Below, piece by piece: positions 50,534 through 59,788 of a stretch of DNA of 64,000 nucleotides. Positions within the stretch are counted from its first letter, which is position 1. The number at the start of each line of letters is the position of its first letter. The DNA comes from Kibdelosporangium philippinense (GTDB lineage: Bacteria; Actinomycetota; Actinomycetes; Mycobacteriales; Pseudonocardiaceae): the NCBI RefSeq assembly GCF_021390435.2, contig NZ_JAJVCN010000005.1, positions 545,804 to 609,803 of the forward strand, given 5' to 3'. Under the pieces are notes generated by a model. The model ran no database searches. It saw nothing but the letters and a program-made list of their open reading frames with translations, and had not been told where the DNA came from. The position numbers and the translations under genes were made by a program.

Positions 50534-50604
50534 GTCAACTTTCCCCCTTCCTCCGTGCCGCACGCGGCGGTCAGGAATCCCGCGAGTGCGACAAGAAAAG
50601 CCAT
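50534..50604 (-). pseudogene. 5' part of the lipoprotein gene split by IS1182
   Basis: ATG at 50604 shares bases with the TGA of the DUF6973-type gene. Reads MAFLVALAGFLTAACGTEEG, a signal peptide with an LTAAC lipobox, then KLT and a TAG codon exactly at the IS target. The remainder is at 48375-48703. Lipid-anchored partner of the upstream DUF6973 protein, now inactive. Confidence 0.7.
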
Positions 50605-51402
50605 CAGCGCTCTAGTTGTCGTACGTGCCCGTAGTTGTCGCCATCGCTGCCCGGGTTGTAGCCACCAGAAGTGTTGTCTTCGTACTTGTCTTGTGGTTTC
50701 GGATCTTGGCCGCCCTCCGCAGGCGGTTCGCCGGCGCGCCCAGTCTGGCCCATTGGGACCTCGTTGCTGCGCACGAGTTGCCCGTCCCGGGCCGACGACC
50801 ACCATTTCGCCGTTCCGCACTGCGTGCTCGACCAGGCCTTTCAGCTCTTCCGGGCCTGCGTCCGGATGTTCCGCCGCGATCCGCCTGCCCACCTCGTTGG
50901 TTGTGCAGATCCATCGCTTCCGCGGCGGCACTGTTGGTGTCGACACGTTCGTGTCCGGTGGTGTACTGCTCGGTCCAGTCTTGGCCGAACCGGTTGGCCA
51001 GCATCGCGTTCCAGTAGGCGTGCCGGAACGCATCGGAATGCCCGTCGGTGATTCCCTGCTTGTCGAACACGTTCTCCGCGTCGTGCACGGCGGTTTTGTA
51101 GATGTCGTACGCGTCTTTCGTGCCCGCGAGGCCGATGTCCTCCAGCAGGGCCGCTTCACCTGCGGTCATGTTCATCGGTTCGATGCCGAACCTGTCCAGC
51201 ACCCAGCCGAGTACTCCGTCGGGGTAACTGACTATGCCGCCTGGGTCGACTGAGACGTTGTACTTCTTCAGCAGCTCGTCGTGCAGGCTGCCTTGTTTCT
51301 CTCCCTGCGTGTTCGCGTCCGCCAGGCTCGTCGCGCTCCCGTCGGTGATCTGGCCGCGCGCGGCGGATCTCGTCGATGACGACCGCGTAGCCCGTTCCCC
51401 AT
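50604..51402 (-). pseudogene. DUF6973-type protein gene with four frameshifts
   Basis: From ATG 51402 (GAGGAGGGG upstream) the product reads YAVVIDEIRR, GQITDGSATSLADANTQGEK, then VLGWVLDRFGIEPMNM, GHSDAFRHAYWNAMLANRFG, EVGRRIAAEHPDAGPEELKG, and ends YNPGSDGDNYGHVRQLER. The HSDAFRHAYWNAM..W block and EVGRRIA are the DUF6973 signature. Single-base insertions near 51390, 51368, 50905 and 50785 break it; without them it is exactly 265 codons. It is followed by the lipoprotein gene (TGATG overlap). Both look like a dead two-gene unit. Confidence 0.8.
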
Positions 51403-51514
51403 GTCGCCCCTCCTCGATTTCGTCAGTAGGAAGAAGCAGAGGGAGCGGAGGTTCCGGGCAAACCGGAACAGGTTCGATGGGCAGCGCTGGGAACCTCGTG
51501 CTGAGAATCCTGTA

Positions 51515-52147
51515 CTACGAGCGCAGGGCGGCGGTTGCTTTGGCCAGCTCTTTCACTGTGCTGAAGTCGTTGTGCGACAACGCGTTTTTCGGCACGAGCC
51601 AGGAGCCGCCGACACAGCCGACGTTCGGCAGTGCCAAGTAGTCGGGCGCCGTGTCGGCCGAGATGCCGCCGGTGGGGCAGAAACGTAGTCCTGGCAGCGG
51701 GCCGCCGAGCGACTTCAGGTAGTCGATGCCACCAGAAGCCTCAGCAGGGAAGAACTTCAACGCGGTCAGTCCGCGTTCAGCCATTCGCATCGCCTCGGTC
51801 ACCGTGCTGACCCCTGGCAGGAACGGCAAACCAGTGTCAGCGCAGGCGTCGACCACACTTTCGGTTGAACCCGGAGTCACGAGGAAGGACGCGCCAGCGT
51901 CGAGTGCCTGCACAGCTTGTCCGGCGGTCACCACTGTGCCCGCGCCGACCAGGATGTCGGGGACTTCTTTGCGGATGCGTTGGATTCCTTCGAGTGCGAC
52001 CGGCGTACGCAGGGTTAGCTCGATCAGTGGAACGCCGCCGGCCAGCAGTGCTTCGGCGACCGGGACCGCGTGGTCCACATCGTCGATCACCACCACTGGG
52101 ATCACCGGCGACAGGTCGAGCAATTCGTCCGCACTGTTGGTCGTCAC
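51515..52147 (-). CDS. eda: KDPG/KHG aldolase
   Basis: 210 residues from GTG 52147, overlapping the edd stop by four bases. Class I aldolase: PLIELTLRTPVALEGI with the Glu and Arg, GAGTVVTAGQA, and the Schiff-base lysine in LTALKFFPAEASGG. Cleaves 2-keto-3-deoxy-6-phosphogluconate to pyruvate and glyceraldehyde 3-phosphate. Second gene of the edd-eda operon, the lower half of the Entner-Doudoroff pathway. Confidence 0.94.
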   Translation of the reverse strand: MTTNSADELLDLSPVIPVVVIDDVDHAVPVAEALLAGGVPLIELTLRTPVALEGIQRIRKEVPDILVGAGTVVTAGQAVQALDAGASFLVTPGSTESVVDACADTGLPFLPGVSTVTEAMRMAERGLTALKFFPAEASGGIDYLKSLGGPLPGLRFCPTGGISADTAPDYLALPNVGCVGGSWLVPKNALSHNDFSTVKELAKATAALRS

Positions 52148-53991
52148 ACCAAATCCCCAATCGAGGTCGACAGTCCACCGAACACCGTGGCTCCGAATTC
52201 GGCCGGGCCAACCGCCGCGCGCAAGGCGCCGAACAACTCTCGTCCGGTGCCTTCCCATGCGGGCCGTGGCACCTCGACTTCTGGTCGTGCGGCGAATTCT
52301 GCCGGATCCACCAGGGTGTCCAGCCTGCCGCGTTCGGCATCGAGCCGGATCAGGTCGCCGTCCCGCAAGCGGGCGAGCGGTCCGCCTGCCACCGATTCGG
52401 GTGAAACTTGGATGGCTGCCGGGACCTTGCCGGACGCGCCGGACATCCGCCCGTCGGTCACCAACGCCACCTTGTGGCCACGGTCCATCAACGCGCCTAA
52501 CGCTGGCGTCAATCCGTGCAGCTCGGGCATTCCGTTCGCTTTGGGGCCCTGGTTACGCACGACGACAACGACATCGCGGTCGAGCTCGCCTGCTTTGAAG
52601 GCCGCCGAAAGCTGTTCCTGGGATTCGAAAACGCGTGCGGGTGCTTCTACGACCCAGTTCTCGTGCTGGACCGCGCACACCTTGATCACCGAGCGGCCGA
52701 GGTTTCCGGACAGCATCCGCAGGCCACCGTCGGGCTCGAACGGATCGTCGACGCTTCGCAGGACGTCGGTGTCCAGGCTCTCCGTCGCGCCGTCGCGCCA
52801 GATGAGTTTTCCTTCTTCCAGCACGGGTTCCTGCCGGTACAGATCCAGGCTGCCGCCCGCGACCGTTTGAACGTCCCGGTGCAGCAAACCCGCGTCCAGC
52901 AGGGTGTTGACCAGGAACTGCACACCGCCTGCGGCGTGGAAGTGGTTGATGTCGGCGCTGCCGTTCGGGTACACGCGCGCCAGCAACGGCACCACCGCGG
53001 AGAGATCCGCGAAGTCGTCCCACGTCAGCTGGATTCCCGCAGCCGCGGCGATCGCTGGCAGGTGCATCGTGTGGTTGGTCGAACCGCCAGTCGCGAGCAA
53101 CGCGACCACGCCGTTGACGATCGACTTCTCGTCCACGATCTCGGAAATCGGCGTGTACTGCCCGCGCGTTTTGGTCAGCCGGACGATTTGGCGACCGGCT
53201 TCCTCAGTGAGGGCTCGCCGCAGCGGAGTATGCGGGTGCACGAAGCTCGATCCGGGCAGGTGCAGGCCCATCACCTCGACAACCATCTGGTTGGAGTTGG
53301 CGGTGCCGTAGAACGTGCATGTCCCAGGACCGTGGTACGACGCGGACTCGGCGGCGAGCAGCTCGTCCCGAGTGGCGAGACCTTCGGCGAACAGCTGCCG
53401 GACGCGCGCTTTTTCCTTGTTCGGCAGGCCAGACGTCATCGGTCCGGCCGGAACCAGGATCGACGGCAGATGCCCGAACGACAGCGCGCCGATCAGCAGC
53501 CCGGGCACGATCTTGTCGCACACTCCGAGCAGCAAAGCGCCGTCGAACATCTCGTGTGACAGTGCGATCGCTGTGGACATCGCGATCACTTCACGGCTGA
53601 ACAGCGAGAGCTCCATGCCTGCGCGGCCTTGCGTGATGCCGTCACACATCGCGGGCACGCCACCCGCGAACTGCGCGACGCCGCCAACCTCGCGCACGGA
53701 GTCCTTCAGCCAGTCCGGGTACTCGTGCAGCGGTTGGTGGGCGGAAAGCAGATCGTTGTACGACGACACGATCGCCACGCCTGGTTTGGTCAATCCCCGC
53801 ACGGCGATCCTGTCCGACCCTTCGCACGCGGCAAAGCCATGCGCGAGGTTGCTGCAGGCCATCCCGGCCCGCGCAGGTCCGTCGGTTGCCATGCCACGCA
53901 CCCGGTTCAGATACGCCTGACGGGTACGCGCACTGCGTTCGGCGATACGTTGCGTGACATCGCCGACGACGCGGTGGAGCTTCGTGTGCAC
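52144..53991 (-). CDS. edd: 6-Phosphogluconate dehydratase
   Basis: 615 residues from GTG 53991 with GGGAGG five bases upstream (the frame is open to 54081 without homology). IlvD/Edd family: GIAVRGLTKPGVAIVSSYND-like start (RGLTKPGVAIVSSYND), Fe-S Cys in GVPAMCDGITQG and LLGVCDKIVPG, LATGGSTNHTMHLPA and TDGRMSGASGKVPA. Dehydrates 6-phosphogluconate to KDPG. Overlaps eda. Confidence 0.94.
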   Translation of the reverse strand: MHTKLHRVVGDVTQRIAERSARTRQAYLNRVRGMATDGPARAGMACSNLAHGFAACEGSDRIAVRGLTKPGVAIVSSYNDLLSAHQPLHEYPDWLKDSVREVGGVAQFAGGVPAMCDGITQGRAGMELSLFSREVIAMSTAIALSHEMFDGALLLGVCDKIVPGLLIGALSFGHLPSILVPAGPMTSGLPNKEKARVRQLFAEGLATRDELLAAESASYHGPGTCTFYGTANSNQMVVEVMGLHLPGSSFVHPHTPLRRALTEEAGRQIVRLTKTRGQYTPISEIVDEKSIVNGVVALLATGGSTNHTMHLPAIAAAAGIQLTWDDFADLSAVVPLLARVYPNGSADINHFHAAGGVQFLVNTLLDAGLLHRDVQTVAGGSLDLYRQEPVLEEGKLIWRDGATESLDTDVLRSVDDPFEPDGGLRMLSGNLGRSVIKVCAVQHENWVVEAPARVFESQEQLSAAFKAGELDRDVVVVVRNQGPKANGMPELHGLTPALGALMDRGHKVALVTDGRMSGASGKVPAAIQVSPESVAGGPLARLRDGDLIRLDAERGRLDTLVDPAEFAARPEVEVPRPAWEGTGRELFGALRAAVGPAEFGATVFGGLSTSIGDLV

Positions 53992-54653
53992 TGCGGCCTC
54001 CCGATCGGTGGTGACGGCAACGCTGGCGTCGCACACGGTGGTGACAAGGCACAACGTAGCCATGGGGAGCCTTGGGATCAAAATCGATTAAGAAAAATCG
54101 GGGTGAGTTCAGGGGTGAAGCCGAGACGTTTTGCCTCCCCTTATCGGCTGGATCGCGGTATCGATCCAGTTACAGCGAGTTGAACAACAGCCTGTCGCTC
54201 CGCGGAACATGCCTCGTTATCGGCGGTATCAGGCCGGGAAAAGTGACGGCGCCGCCGGGGTCGGCCAAGCCCTCAATGGTCGGTCGTCAGCGTGTCTGAG
54301 GGTGGTGAATGTGACGTGCTCAACATGCGGTCGGATGTTCCAGGATCTGGACGTTTCGTGGATGGTCGATCCGCTGGTGTGCCCGCCGTCACAACCGGTT
54401 CCCGCCTGCGGGGACGTCGGCCCGGCATGTGCCGGTGACATCCGACACAGAAAACGATTCAGCGCGAGCCGGAGGGGTGTTGGGCCGGTCACAGCGCGGA
54501 TCATGTCCTGTGGTACTTGTCACAAGGTCACCGGCGCGGCACAGTCGGCGGCATGAGGGCGTCCACCACCACCGGTCCGAGGACTTGTTCAGGCCGATCA
54601 GGACGCACTCGGTTCAGCTGGCGTGTGTTTCTGGACGGTGAAGGAGTCGGGTC
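53992..54653. other. 660-bp region upstream of edd and of the sdh operon
   Basis: No convincing gene. CTGGATCG (54148-54155) and CGATCCAG (54162-54169) form an 8-bp inverted repeat that could be an edd-eda operator. A plus-strand frame near 54300-54556 has CSTCGRMFQDLDVSWM and several Cys in a zinc-ribbon-like spacing, but start and homology are uncertain. Confidence 0.5.
54148..54169. promoter_or_regulatory. Inverted repeat upstream of edd
   Basis: CTGGATCG and CGATCCAG with a 6-base loop, 157 bp upstream of the edd start. Candidate operator; no regulator gene is adjacent. Confidence 0.35.
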
Positions 54654-54932
54654 ATGAGCGACATCACGGAGCTGCAGCGTGCCATCGGGCAGGTCAAGGC
54701 GGCCGTCGGTGAGCTGCGAGCCAAGTACGGCGACATCCCCGCTGTACGCAGGCTCGTCAACGACGTCGAGCGGTTGGATATCGACACGTGCGATTTCCGC
54801 AACGAGCCTGACACCCCGATGCCGCGCCGCCCACAGGTTTCCGAGCACGAGGTCGTGGTCGTGCCGGACACCCCGTACGACCGTGAAATGTTCCGCGGGG
54901 CCGACGACGAGTACGTGCGCCACGACGATTAG
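54654..54932 (+). CDS. Small acidic protein preceding sdhC
   Basis: 92 residues, AAGGAG upstream. ITELQRAIGQVKAAVGELRA suggests a short coiled coil, then a loop (YGDIPAVRRLVNDVERLDID) and an acidic tail. It stands 31 bp before sdhC on the same strand and is probably cotranscribed. Similar small ORFs accompany the sdh1 operon in related actinobacteria; role unknown. Confidence 0.7.
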   Translation: MSDITELQRAIGQVKAAVGELRAKYGDIPAVRRLVNDVERLDIDTCDFRNEPDTPMPRRPQVSEHEVVVVPDTPYDREMFRGADDEYVRHDD

Positions 54933-54963
54933 ACAACGAAGTCGATACCCGAACTGAGGACAG

Positions 54964-55761
54964 ATGACCGCTGGAATCAACGCGCCGGGCCGGGCGCGGA
55001 TCCCGGTGCGCAGTTTGCGTACCGACCGGTGGTGGCTCCCGCCGCTGGTGACCAATCTCGGCCTGGCGACGTTCGTCATTTACGCGACCGTCCGGTCATT
55101 CATGGGTGAGTGGTACTGGGTCAACGACTACCACTACCTGACGCCGTTCTACTCGCCGTGCATCAGCGAGTCGTGCGTACCGGGCTCGTCGCATTTTGGC
55201 GCGTGGATAGGCGAATTGCCCGGCTGGATCCCGATGGGCTTTCTCGCCCTGCCGTTCCTGCTTGGCTTCCGACTCACCTGTTACTACTACCGCAAGGCTT
55301 ACTACCGCTCGGTCTGGCAGTCGCCGACGGCCTGCGCGGTGGCCGAGCCGCACGCGAAGTACTCCGGTGAGACCAAGTTCCCGCTGATTCTGCAGAACGT
55401 GCACCGCTACTTCTTCTACGTCGCGGGTCTCGTCGCGGTCATCAACACCTATGACGCCATCGTCGCGTTCCATTCGCCGGACGGTGGGTTCGGGATGGGG
55501 CTCGGCAACGTCATCCTTGTGATCAACGTGGTCATGCTTTGGGCGTACACGTTGTCATGCCACTCCTGCCGTCACATCGCTGGCGGCAGGCTCAAGCACT
55601 TCTCCGCCCACCCGATCCGGTACAAGTTGTGGACTTTCGTGTCCAAGCTGAATGTCCGGCACATGCAGTTGGCATGGATCACTCTCGGCACCTTGATGCT
55701 CACCGACCTGTACGTGATGCTCGTTGCCAGTGGTGCGATCTCCGACCTGCGCTTCGTTTGA
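54964..55761 (+). CDS. sdhC: Succinate dehydrogenase membrane subunit (Sdh1 type)
   Basis: 265 residues. Five transmembrane helices are readable, with the two-Cys loop CISESCVPGSSHFGAWIG near the outer face and HRYFFYVAGLVAVINTYD, SCHSCRH, in the inner helices. Matches the membrane anchor of mycobacterial Sdh1 (Rv0249c), which passes electrons to menaquinone. First of three sdh genes. Confidence 0.9.
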   Translation: MTAGINAPGRARIPVRSLRTDRWWLPPLVTNLGLATFVIYATVRSFMGEWYWVNDYHYLTPFYSPCISESCVPGSSHFGAWIGELPGWIPMGFLALPFLLGFRLTCYYYRKAYYRSVWQSPTACAVAEPHAKYSGETKFPLILQNVHRYFFYVAGLVAVINTYDAIVAFHSPDGGFGMGLGNVILVINVVMLWAYTLSCHSCRHIAGGRLKHFSAHPIRYKLWTFVSKLNVRHMQLAWITLGTLMLTDLYVMLVASGAISDLRFV

Positions 55762-55775
55762 GAAAGAGGAAGTAA

Positions 55776-57689
55776 ATGACCCAGGTCGAGCGGCACACGT
55801 ACGACGTCGTCGTGATCGGGGCCGGCGGGGCCGGTCTGCGAGCCGCAATCGAGGCCAGGCAACGCGGTCTGCGTACCGCCGTGGTCTGCAAGTCCCTGTT
55901 CGGCAAGGCCCACACGGTGATGGCCGAGGGCGGCGTCGCCGCCTCCATGGGCAACGTGAACAGCAACGACAACTGGCAGGTGCACTTCCGCGACACCATG
56001 CGTGGCGGGAAGTTCCTGAACAACTGGCGGATGGCCGAGCTGCACGCCAAGGAAGCCCCGGACCGTGTCTGGGAGCTGGAAACCTATGGCGCGCTGTTCG
56101 ACCGCACCAAGGACGGCCGGATCTCGCAGCGCAACTTCGGTGGGCACGAGTACCCGAGGCTGGCGCACGTCGGTGACCGGACCGGCCTTGAGCTGATCCG
56201 CACGTTGCAGCAGAAGATTGTTTCCCTGCAACAGGAAGACCACGCGGAGACCGGCGACTTCGAAGCGAAGATCAAGGTCTTCGCCGAGTGCACGGTCACC
56301 GAGTTGCTCAAGGACGGCGACAAGATCGCCGGTGCGTTCGGGTACTGGCGGGAGTCCGGCCGGTTCATCCTGTTCGAGGCGCCAGCCATCGTGCTCGCCA
56401 CCGGTGGCATCGGAAAGTCGTTCAAGGTCACGTCGAACTCGTGGGAGTACACGGGTGACGGCCACGCGCTAGCCCTGCGCGCGGGGGCCACGCTGATCAA
56501 CATGGAGTTCATCCAGTTCCACCCGACCGGCATGGTCTGGCCGCCGAGCGTCAAGGGAATCCTTGTCACCGAAGGCGTTCGCGGTGACGGTGGCGTGCTG
56601 CGCAACTCCGACGGCAAGCGTTTCATGTTCGACTACATCCCCGAGGTGTTCAAGGACAAGTACGCCGACAACGAGGAAGAAGCCGACCGCTGGTACACCG
56701 ACCCGGACAACAACCGGCGCACGCCGGACCTGTTGCCTCGCGACGAGGTCGCCCGTGCGATCAACTCGGAGGTCAAGGCAGGCCGTGGATCCCCACACGG
56801 CGGTGTGTTCCTCGACATCTCCAGCCGGATGCCGGCCGAGGAGATTCGGCGTCGGCTGCCGTCGATGCACCACCAGTTCAAGGAACTGGCGGACGTCGAC
56901 ATCACCGCTGAGCCGATGGAGGTCGGGCCGACCTGCCACTACGTGATGGGTGGCGTCGAGGTCGAGCCGGACACGGGCGCGGCGAAGGTCCCCGGCCTGT
57001 TCGCGGCCGGTGAGGTCGCGGGCGGCATGCACGGCTCGAACCGCCTTGGCGGCAACTCGTTGTCCGACTTGCTGGTCTTCGGCCGTCGCGCCGGTGCCGG
57101 TGCGGCCGACTACGTCCAGGGACTGTCGGCTCGCCCGGAGATCGCCCAGTCCGATGTGGACAATGCGGCGCAGATGGCAGTCGCGCCGTTCGACCCGGCC
57201 GGTGACGGGGTCGAGGAGAACCCGTACACGCTGCACAGCGAGATGCAGCAGTCGATGAACGACCTGGTCGGCATCATCCGCAAGGCCGGTGAGATGCGCC
57301 AAGCGCTCGACAAGCTGGCCGAGCTCAAGCAGCGCATCCGCAACGTGGTTGTCGAGGGACACCGTCAGTTCAACCCGGGCTGGCATTTGGCCGTCGACCT
57401 GCGCAACATGTTGATGGTGAGCGAGTGCGTGGCCAAGGCCGCACTGATTCGCGAGGAAAGTCGTGGCGGACACACCCGTGACGACCATCCGACGATGAAC
57501 GCGAACTGGCGCAACAAGCTGTTGGTCTGCTCGGTCGCGTCCGACGACGCGGTGGTACCCGGCATCGAGGTGACCGAAGAGCCGCAACTGGCGATGCGCC
57601 AGGAGTTGTTCGAGCTCTTCGAGATCAGCGAGCTGGAGAAGTACTACACCGACGAGGAGCTGGCAGTGCACCCGGGAAGGAAAGCCTGA
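55776..57689 (+). CDS. sdhA: Succinate dehydrogenase flavoprotein subunit
   Basis: 637 residues. VVIGAGGAGLRAAIEA at the N-terminus, the FAD-linked His in KAHTVMAEGGVAASMGN, EFIQFHPTGMVW and RLGGNSLSDLLVFGRRAGA with the active-site Arg. Oxidises succinate to fumarate in the citric acid cycle, membrane-associated. 14 bp after sdhC, one base before sdhB. Matches the Sdh1 SdhA (Rv0248c) in context. Confidence 0.97.
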   Translation: MTQVERHTYDVVVIGAGGAGLRAAIEARQRGLRTAVVCKSLFGKAHTVMAEGGVAASMGNVNSNDNWQVHFRDTMRGGKFLNNWRMAELHAKEAPDRVWELETYGALFDRTKDGRISQRNFGGHEYPRLAHVGDRTGLELIRTLQQKIVSLQQEDHAETGDFEAKIKVFAECTVTELLKDGDKIAGAFGYWRESGRFILFEAPAIVLATGGIGKSFKVTSNSWEYTGDGHALALRAGATLINMEFIQFHPTGMVWPPSVKGILVTEGVRGDGGVLRNSDGKRFMFDYIPEVFKDKYADNEEEADRWYTDPDNNRRTPDLLPRDEVARAINSEVKAGRGSPHGGVFLDISSRMPAEEIRRRLPSMHHQFKELADVDITAEPMEVGPTCHYVMGGVEVEPDTGAAKVPGLFAAGEVAGGMHGSNRLGGNSLSDLLVFGRRAGAGAADYVQGLSARPEIAQSDVDNAAQMAVAPFDPAGDGVEENPYTLHSEMQQSMNDLVGIIRKAGEMRQALDKLAELKQRIRNVVVEGHRQFNPGWHLAVDLRNMLMVSECVAKAALIREESRGGHTRDDHPTMNANWRNKLLVCSVASDDAVVPGIEVTEEPQLAMRQELFELFEISELEKYYTDEELAVHPGRKA

Positions 57690-57690
57690 C

Positions 57691-58452
57691 ATGGGTTACA
57701 AAGCGCAATTCCGGGTGTGGCGTGGCGACGACGAATCCGGTGAGCTGAGGGACTACGTCATCGAGGTGAACGAGGGCGAGGTCGTCCTCGACATCATCCA
57801 CCGGCTGCAGGCAACGCAAGCACCGGACTTGGCGGTTCGCTGGAACTGCAAGGCTGGCAAGTGCGGATCGTGCTCGGCGGAGATCAACGGCAAGCCGAAG
57901 CTGCTGTGCATGACGCGGATGTCGACCTTCACCGAGGACGAAGTCATCACGGTGACGCCGATGCGGACGTTCCCGGTGATCCGCGACCTGGTAACCGACG
58001 TGTCCTTCAACTACACGAAGGCACGTGAAGTCCAGTCGTTCTCGCCGCCGCCGGACCTCAAACCGGGCGAGTACCGGATGCAGCAGGTGGACGTCGAGCG
58101 CTCGCAGGAGTTCCGCAAGTGCATCGAATGCTTCCTGTGCCAGAACACGTGCCACGTGATCCGTGACCACGAGGAGAACAAGGAAGCGTTCTCCGGGCCG
58201 CGGTTCCTGATGCGAGTGGCTGAGCTGGAGATGCACCCGCTCGACACCGCGGACCGGCGCGACGCCGCGCAGGACGAGCACGGCCTCGGCTACTGCAACA
58301 TCACCAAGTGCTGCACCGAGGTCTGCCCGGAACACATCAAGATCACCGACAACGCCCTGATCCCCATGAAGGAACGGGTCGCGGGCAGGCGGTACGACCC
58401 GGTCGTGTGGCTGGGCAACAAGTTGTTCCGGCGGTCATCGAAGAAGAGCTGA
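57691..58452 (+). CDS. sdhB: Succinate dehydrogenase iron-sulfur subunit
   Basis: 253 residues. Three cluster sets are visible: CKAGKCGSCSAEI and LLCMTRM for [2Fe-2S]; CIECFLCQNTC for [4Fe-4S]; CNITKCCTEVCPEHI for the third. Carries electrons from SdhA to the membrane subunit. Followed by a hairpin terminator at 58460. Confidence 0.96.
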   Translation: MGYKAQFRVWRGDDESGELRDYVIEVNEGEVVLDIIHRLQATQAPDLAVRWNCKAGKCGSCSAEINGKPKLLCMTRMSTFTEDEVITVTPMRTFPVIRDLVTDVSFNYTKAREVQSFSPPPDLKPGEYRMQQVDVERSQEFRKCIECFLCQNTCHVIRDHEENKEAFSGPRFLMRVAELEMHPLDTADRRDAAQDEHGLGYCNITKCCTEVCPEHIKITDNALIPMKERVAGRRYDPVVWLGNKLFRRSSKKS

Positions 58453-58459
58453 TCACCCT

Positions 58460-58497
58460 GTCGCCTGCTCCTGGCAACGATGCCGGGGGCAGGCGAC
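58460..58497 (+). terminator. Terminator of the sdh operon
   Basis: GTCGCCTGC (58460-58468) pairs with GCAGGCGAC (58489-58497); the loop contains a second short stem (TGGCA/TGCCG-like), giving a strong compound hairpin seven bases after the sdhB stop. Confidence 0.85.
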
Positions 58498-58848
58498 GAT
58501 CTCTTCAATGCCGGATCGCTCGCCGCCGAACGGGTTTCCGGGTTCCATTTCGCTCTTGTCGAACCACGGCCGTGAGGCCCTGGTGTGGACCAGGCCGGGG
58601 GCAAGTCGCTGCGATGAGCGTGCCGTCAGCCCTGTCCTCGTCACGTCGTTGTGCTGCAACGCCTCGGACCGCGGCGACCTGTGCCACTGTGGATGGAATG
58701 GTGATCCACTGGGGCCAGCTCTCCGCTGATTGCCGCCAGGTGTGCGCGTCGTCGACGTGCGCGGAGGATCCAATAGATGCGGCGAACGGTGTTGGCATGG
58801 CTGGAGAATCCGCTCAGTGAACCTGCCGCACGGCTCGCTCACTTCACA
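58498..58848. other. 350-bp intergenic region between sdhB and a TetR gene
   Basis: No supported gene. Frames are open on both strands but give low-information products; the longest minus-strand frame (58505-58798) lacks a ribosome site and homology. Confidence 0.5.
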
Positions 58849-59481
58849 CTATTGAGTCAACTTCTCGAACAGCTCCCGGCCCTCGTCGGTGAGGTACGGG
58901 TCGATCACCACCATCAACATGTCGTTGATCCGGGCCATCTGTACGGGGTCATAGGGGTCGCCGGTCACCTCGAGGAACGTGTGCCAGCCGTCGGCGACCA
59001 GCCAGAAAGTCGTGATGAGATCCTCGATGGTCCTCGGCAGCCGGGGAACCCGCATCAAATCCTGCAGCACGAGCTGCTGGATGAACACCCGGATCTCGCT
59101 GATCCGGCGCGAATACAGCGCGTCGTAGATGGCTTTGAACCGTGCGTCCGCCCGGACGAGGAGCGGTAGTTCGCGGTGGATGAACCGGTACTCCCAGCGC
59201 TCCTTGTCGAGCAACACCAGGTTCTTGGTCATCTTGGCGACGTTCTTGCGCGGGTCCTTCTCCGGCCGCCATAGGCCGTCGAGAGAACTGATGTACTGGT
59301 CGAACAGCGCACGGATGATCGCTGGCTTGTCCCGGAAGTGAGCGGACAGCTCGACGGGCGTCATTCGCGCTGCCACAGCGATGTCTTCGACACTCACGTC
59401 GGCCGTGCTGGTGCGGTTGAACAGTTCGATTGCGGCTTTGAGCACCTTGGCTCTTGTACGTGTCGACGTTCTCAGGCTCAC
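58849..59481 (-). CDS. TetR family regulator
   Basis: 210 residues from GTG 59481. The N-terminal helix-turn-helix VSVEDIAVAARMTPVELSAH is TetR-like although it departs from the usual turn (TPVELSAHF instead of S-x-G-x-x-Y-x-H-F). The C-terminal domain (DKERWEYRFIHRELPLLVR) matches the TetR branch that regulates membrane or fatty-acid genes. It converges on sdh; target unknown. Confidence 0.85.
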   Translation of the reverse strand: MSLRTSTRTRAKVLKAAIELFNRTSTADVSVEDIAVAARMTPVELSAHFRDKPAIIRALFDQYISSLDGLWRPEKDPRKNVAKMTKNLVLLDKERWEYRFIHRELPLLVRADARFKAIYDALYSRRISEIRVFIQQLVLQDLMRVPRLPRTIEDLITTFWLVADGWHTFLEVTGDPYDPVQMARINDMLMVVIDPYLTDEGRELFEKLTQ

Positions 59482-59788
59482 TCATCCATCAGAGCACGAG
59501 TGCGGAGCCGATTTCACCGCCGCCGCGCGTTTCCAGACCGCTTCAGCCAATCTCGGCCCTTGGTGTACCGACGACAGGGTGTACCTGTGAACTGGCACGT
59601 GCACCCTTTGCGGTGATTAGCGTTTGGACCGGCAGTGTTGCACCAGTCCGATGTAGAGGTCGACCCGACGATCTTGTCGGCGTTGATACACCTCTTGTCG
59701 GTGGTGTGAGCTACACCAGCGTTGAAGGAACACACAAACACACTGGTACTGCAGGCAATAGGTGGCTCTATCAATGGTCTTTCAGTTT
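59482..59788. other. Region left of the ISL3-type element
   Basis: About 300 bp without a certain gene. The last ~120 bases read GGVSYTSVEGTHKHTGTAGN in one plus frame and look coding-like, perhaps a gene end cut by the element. Confidence 0.35.
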
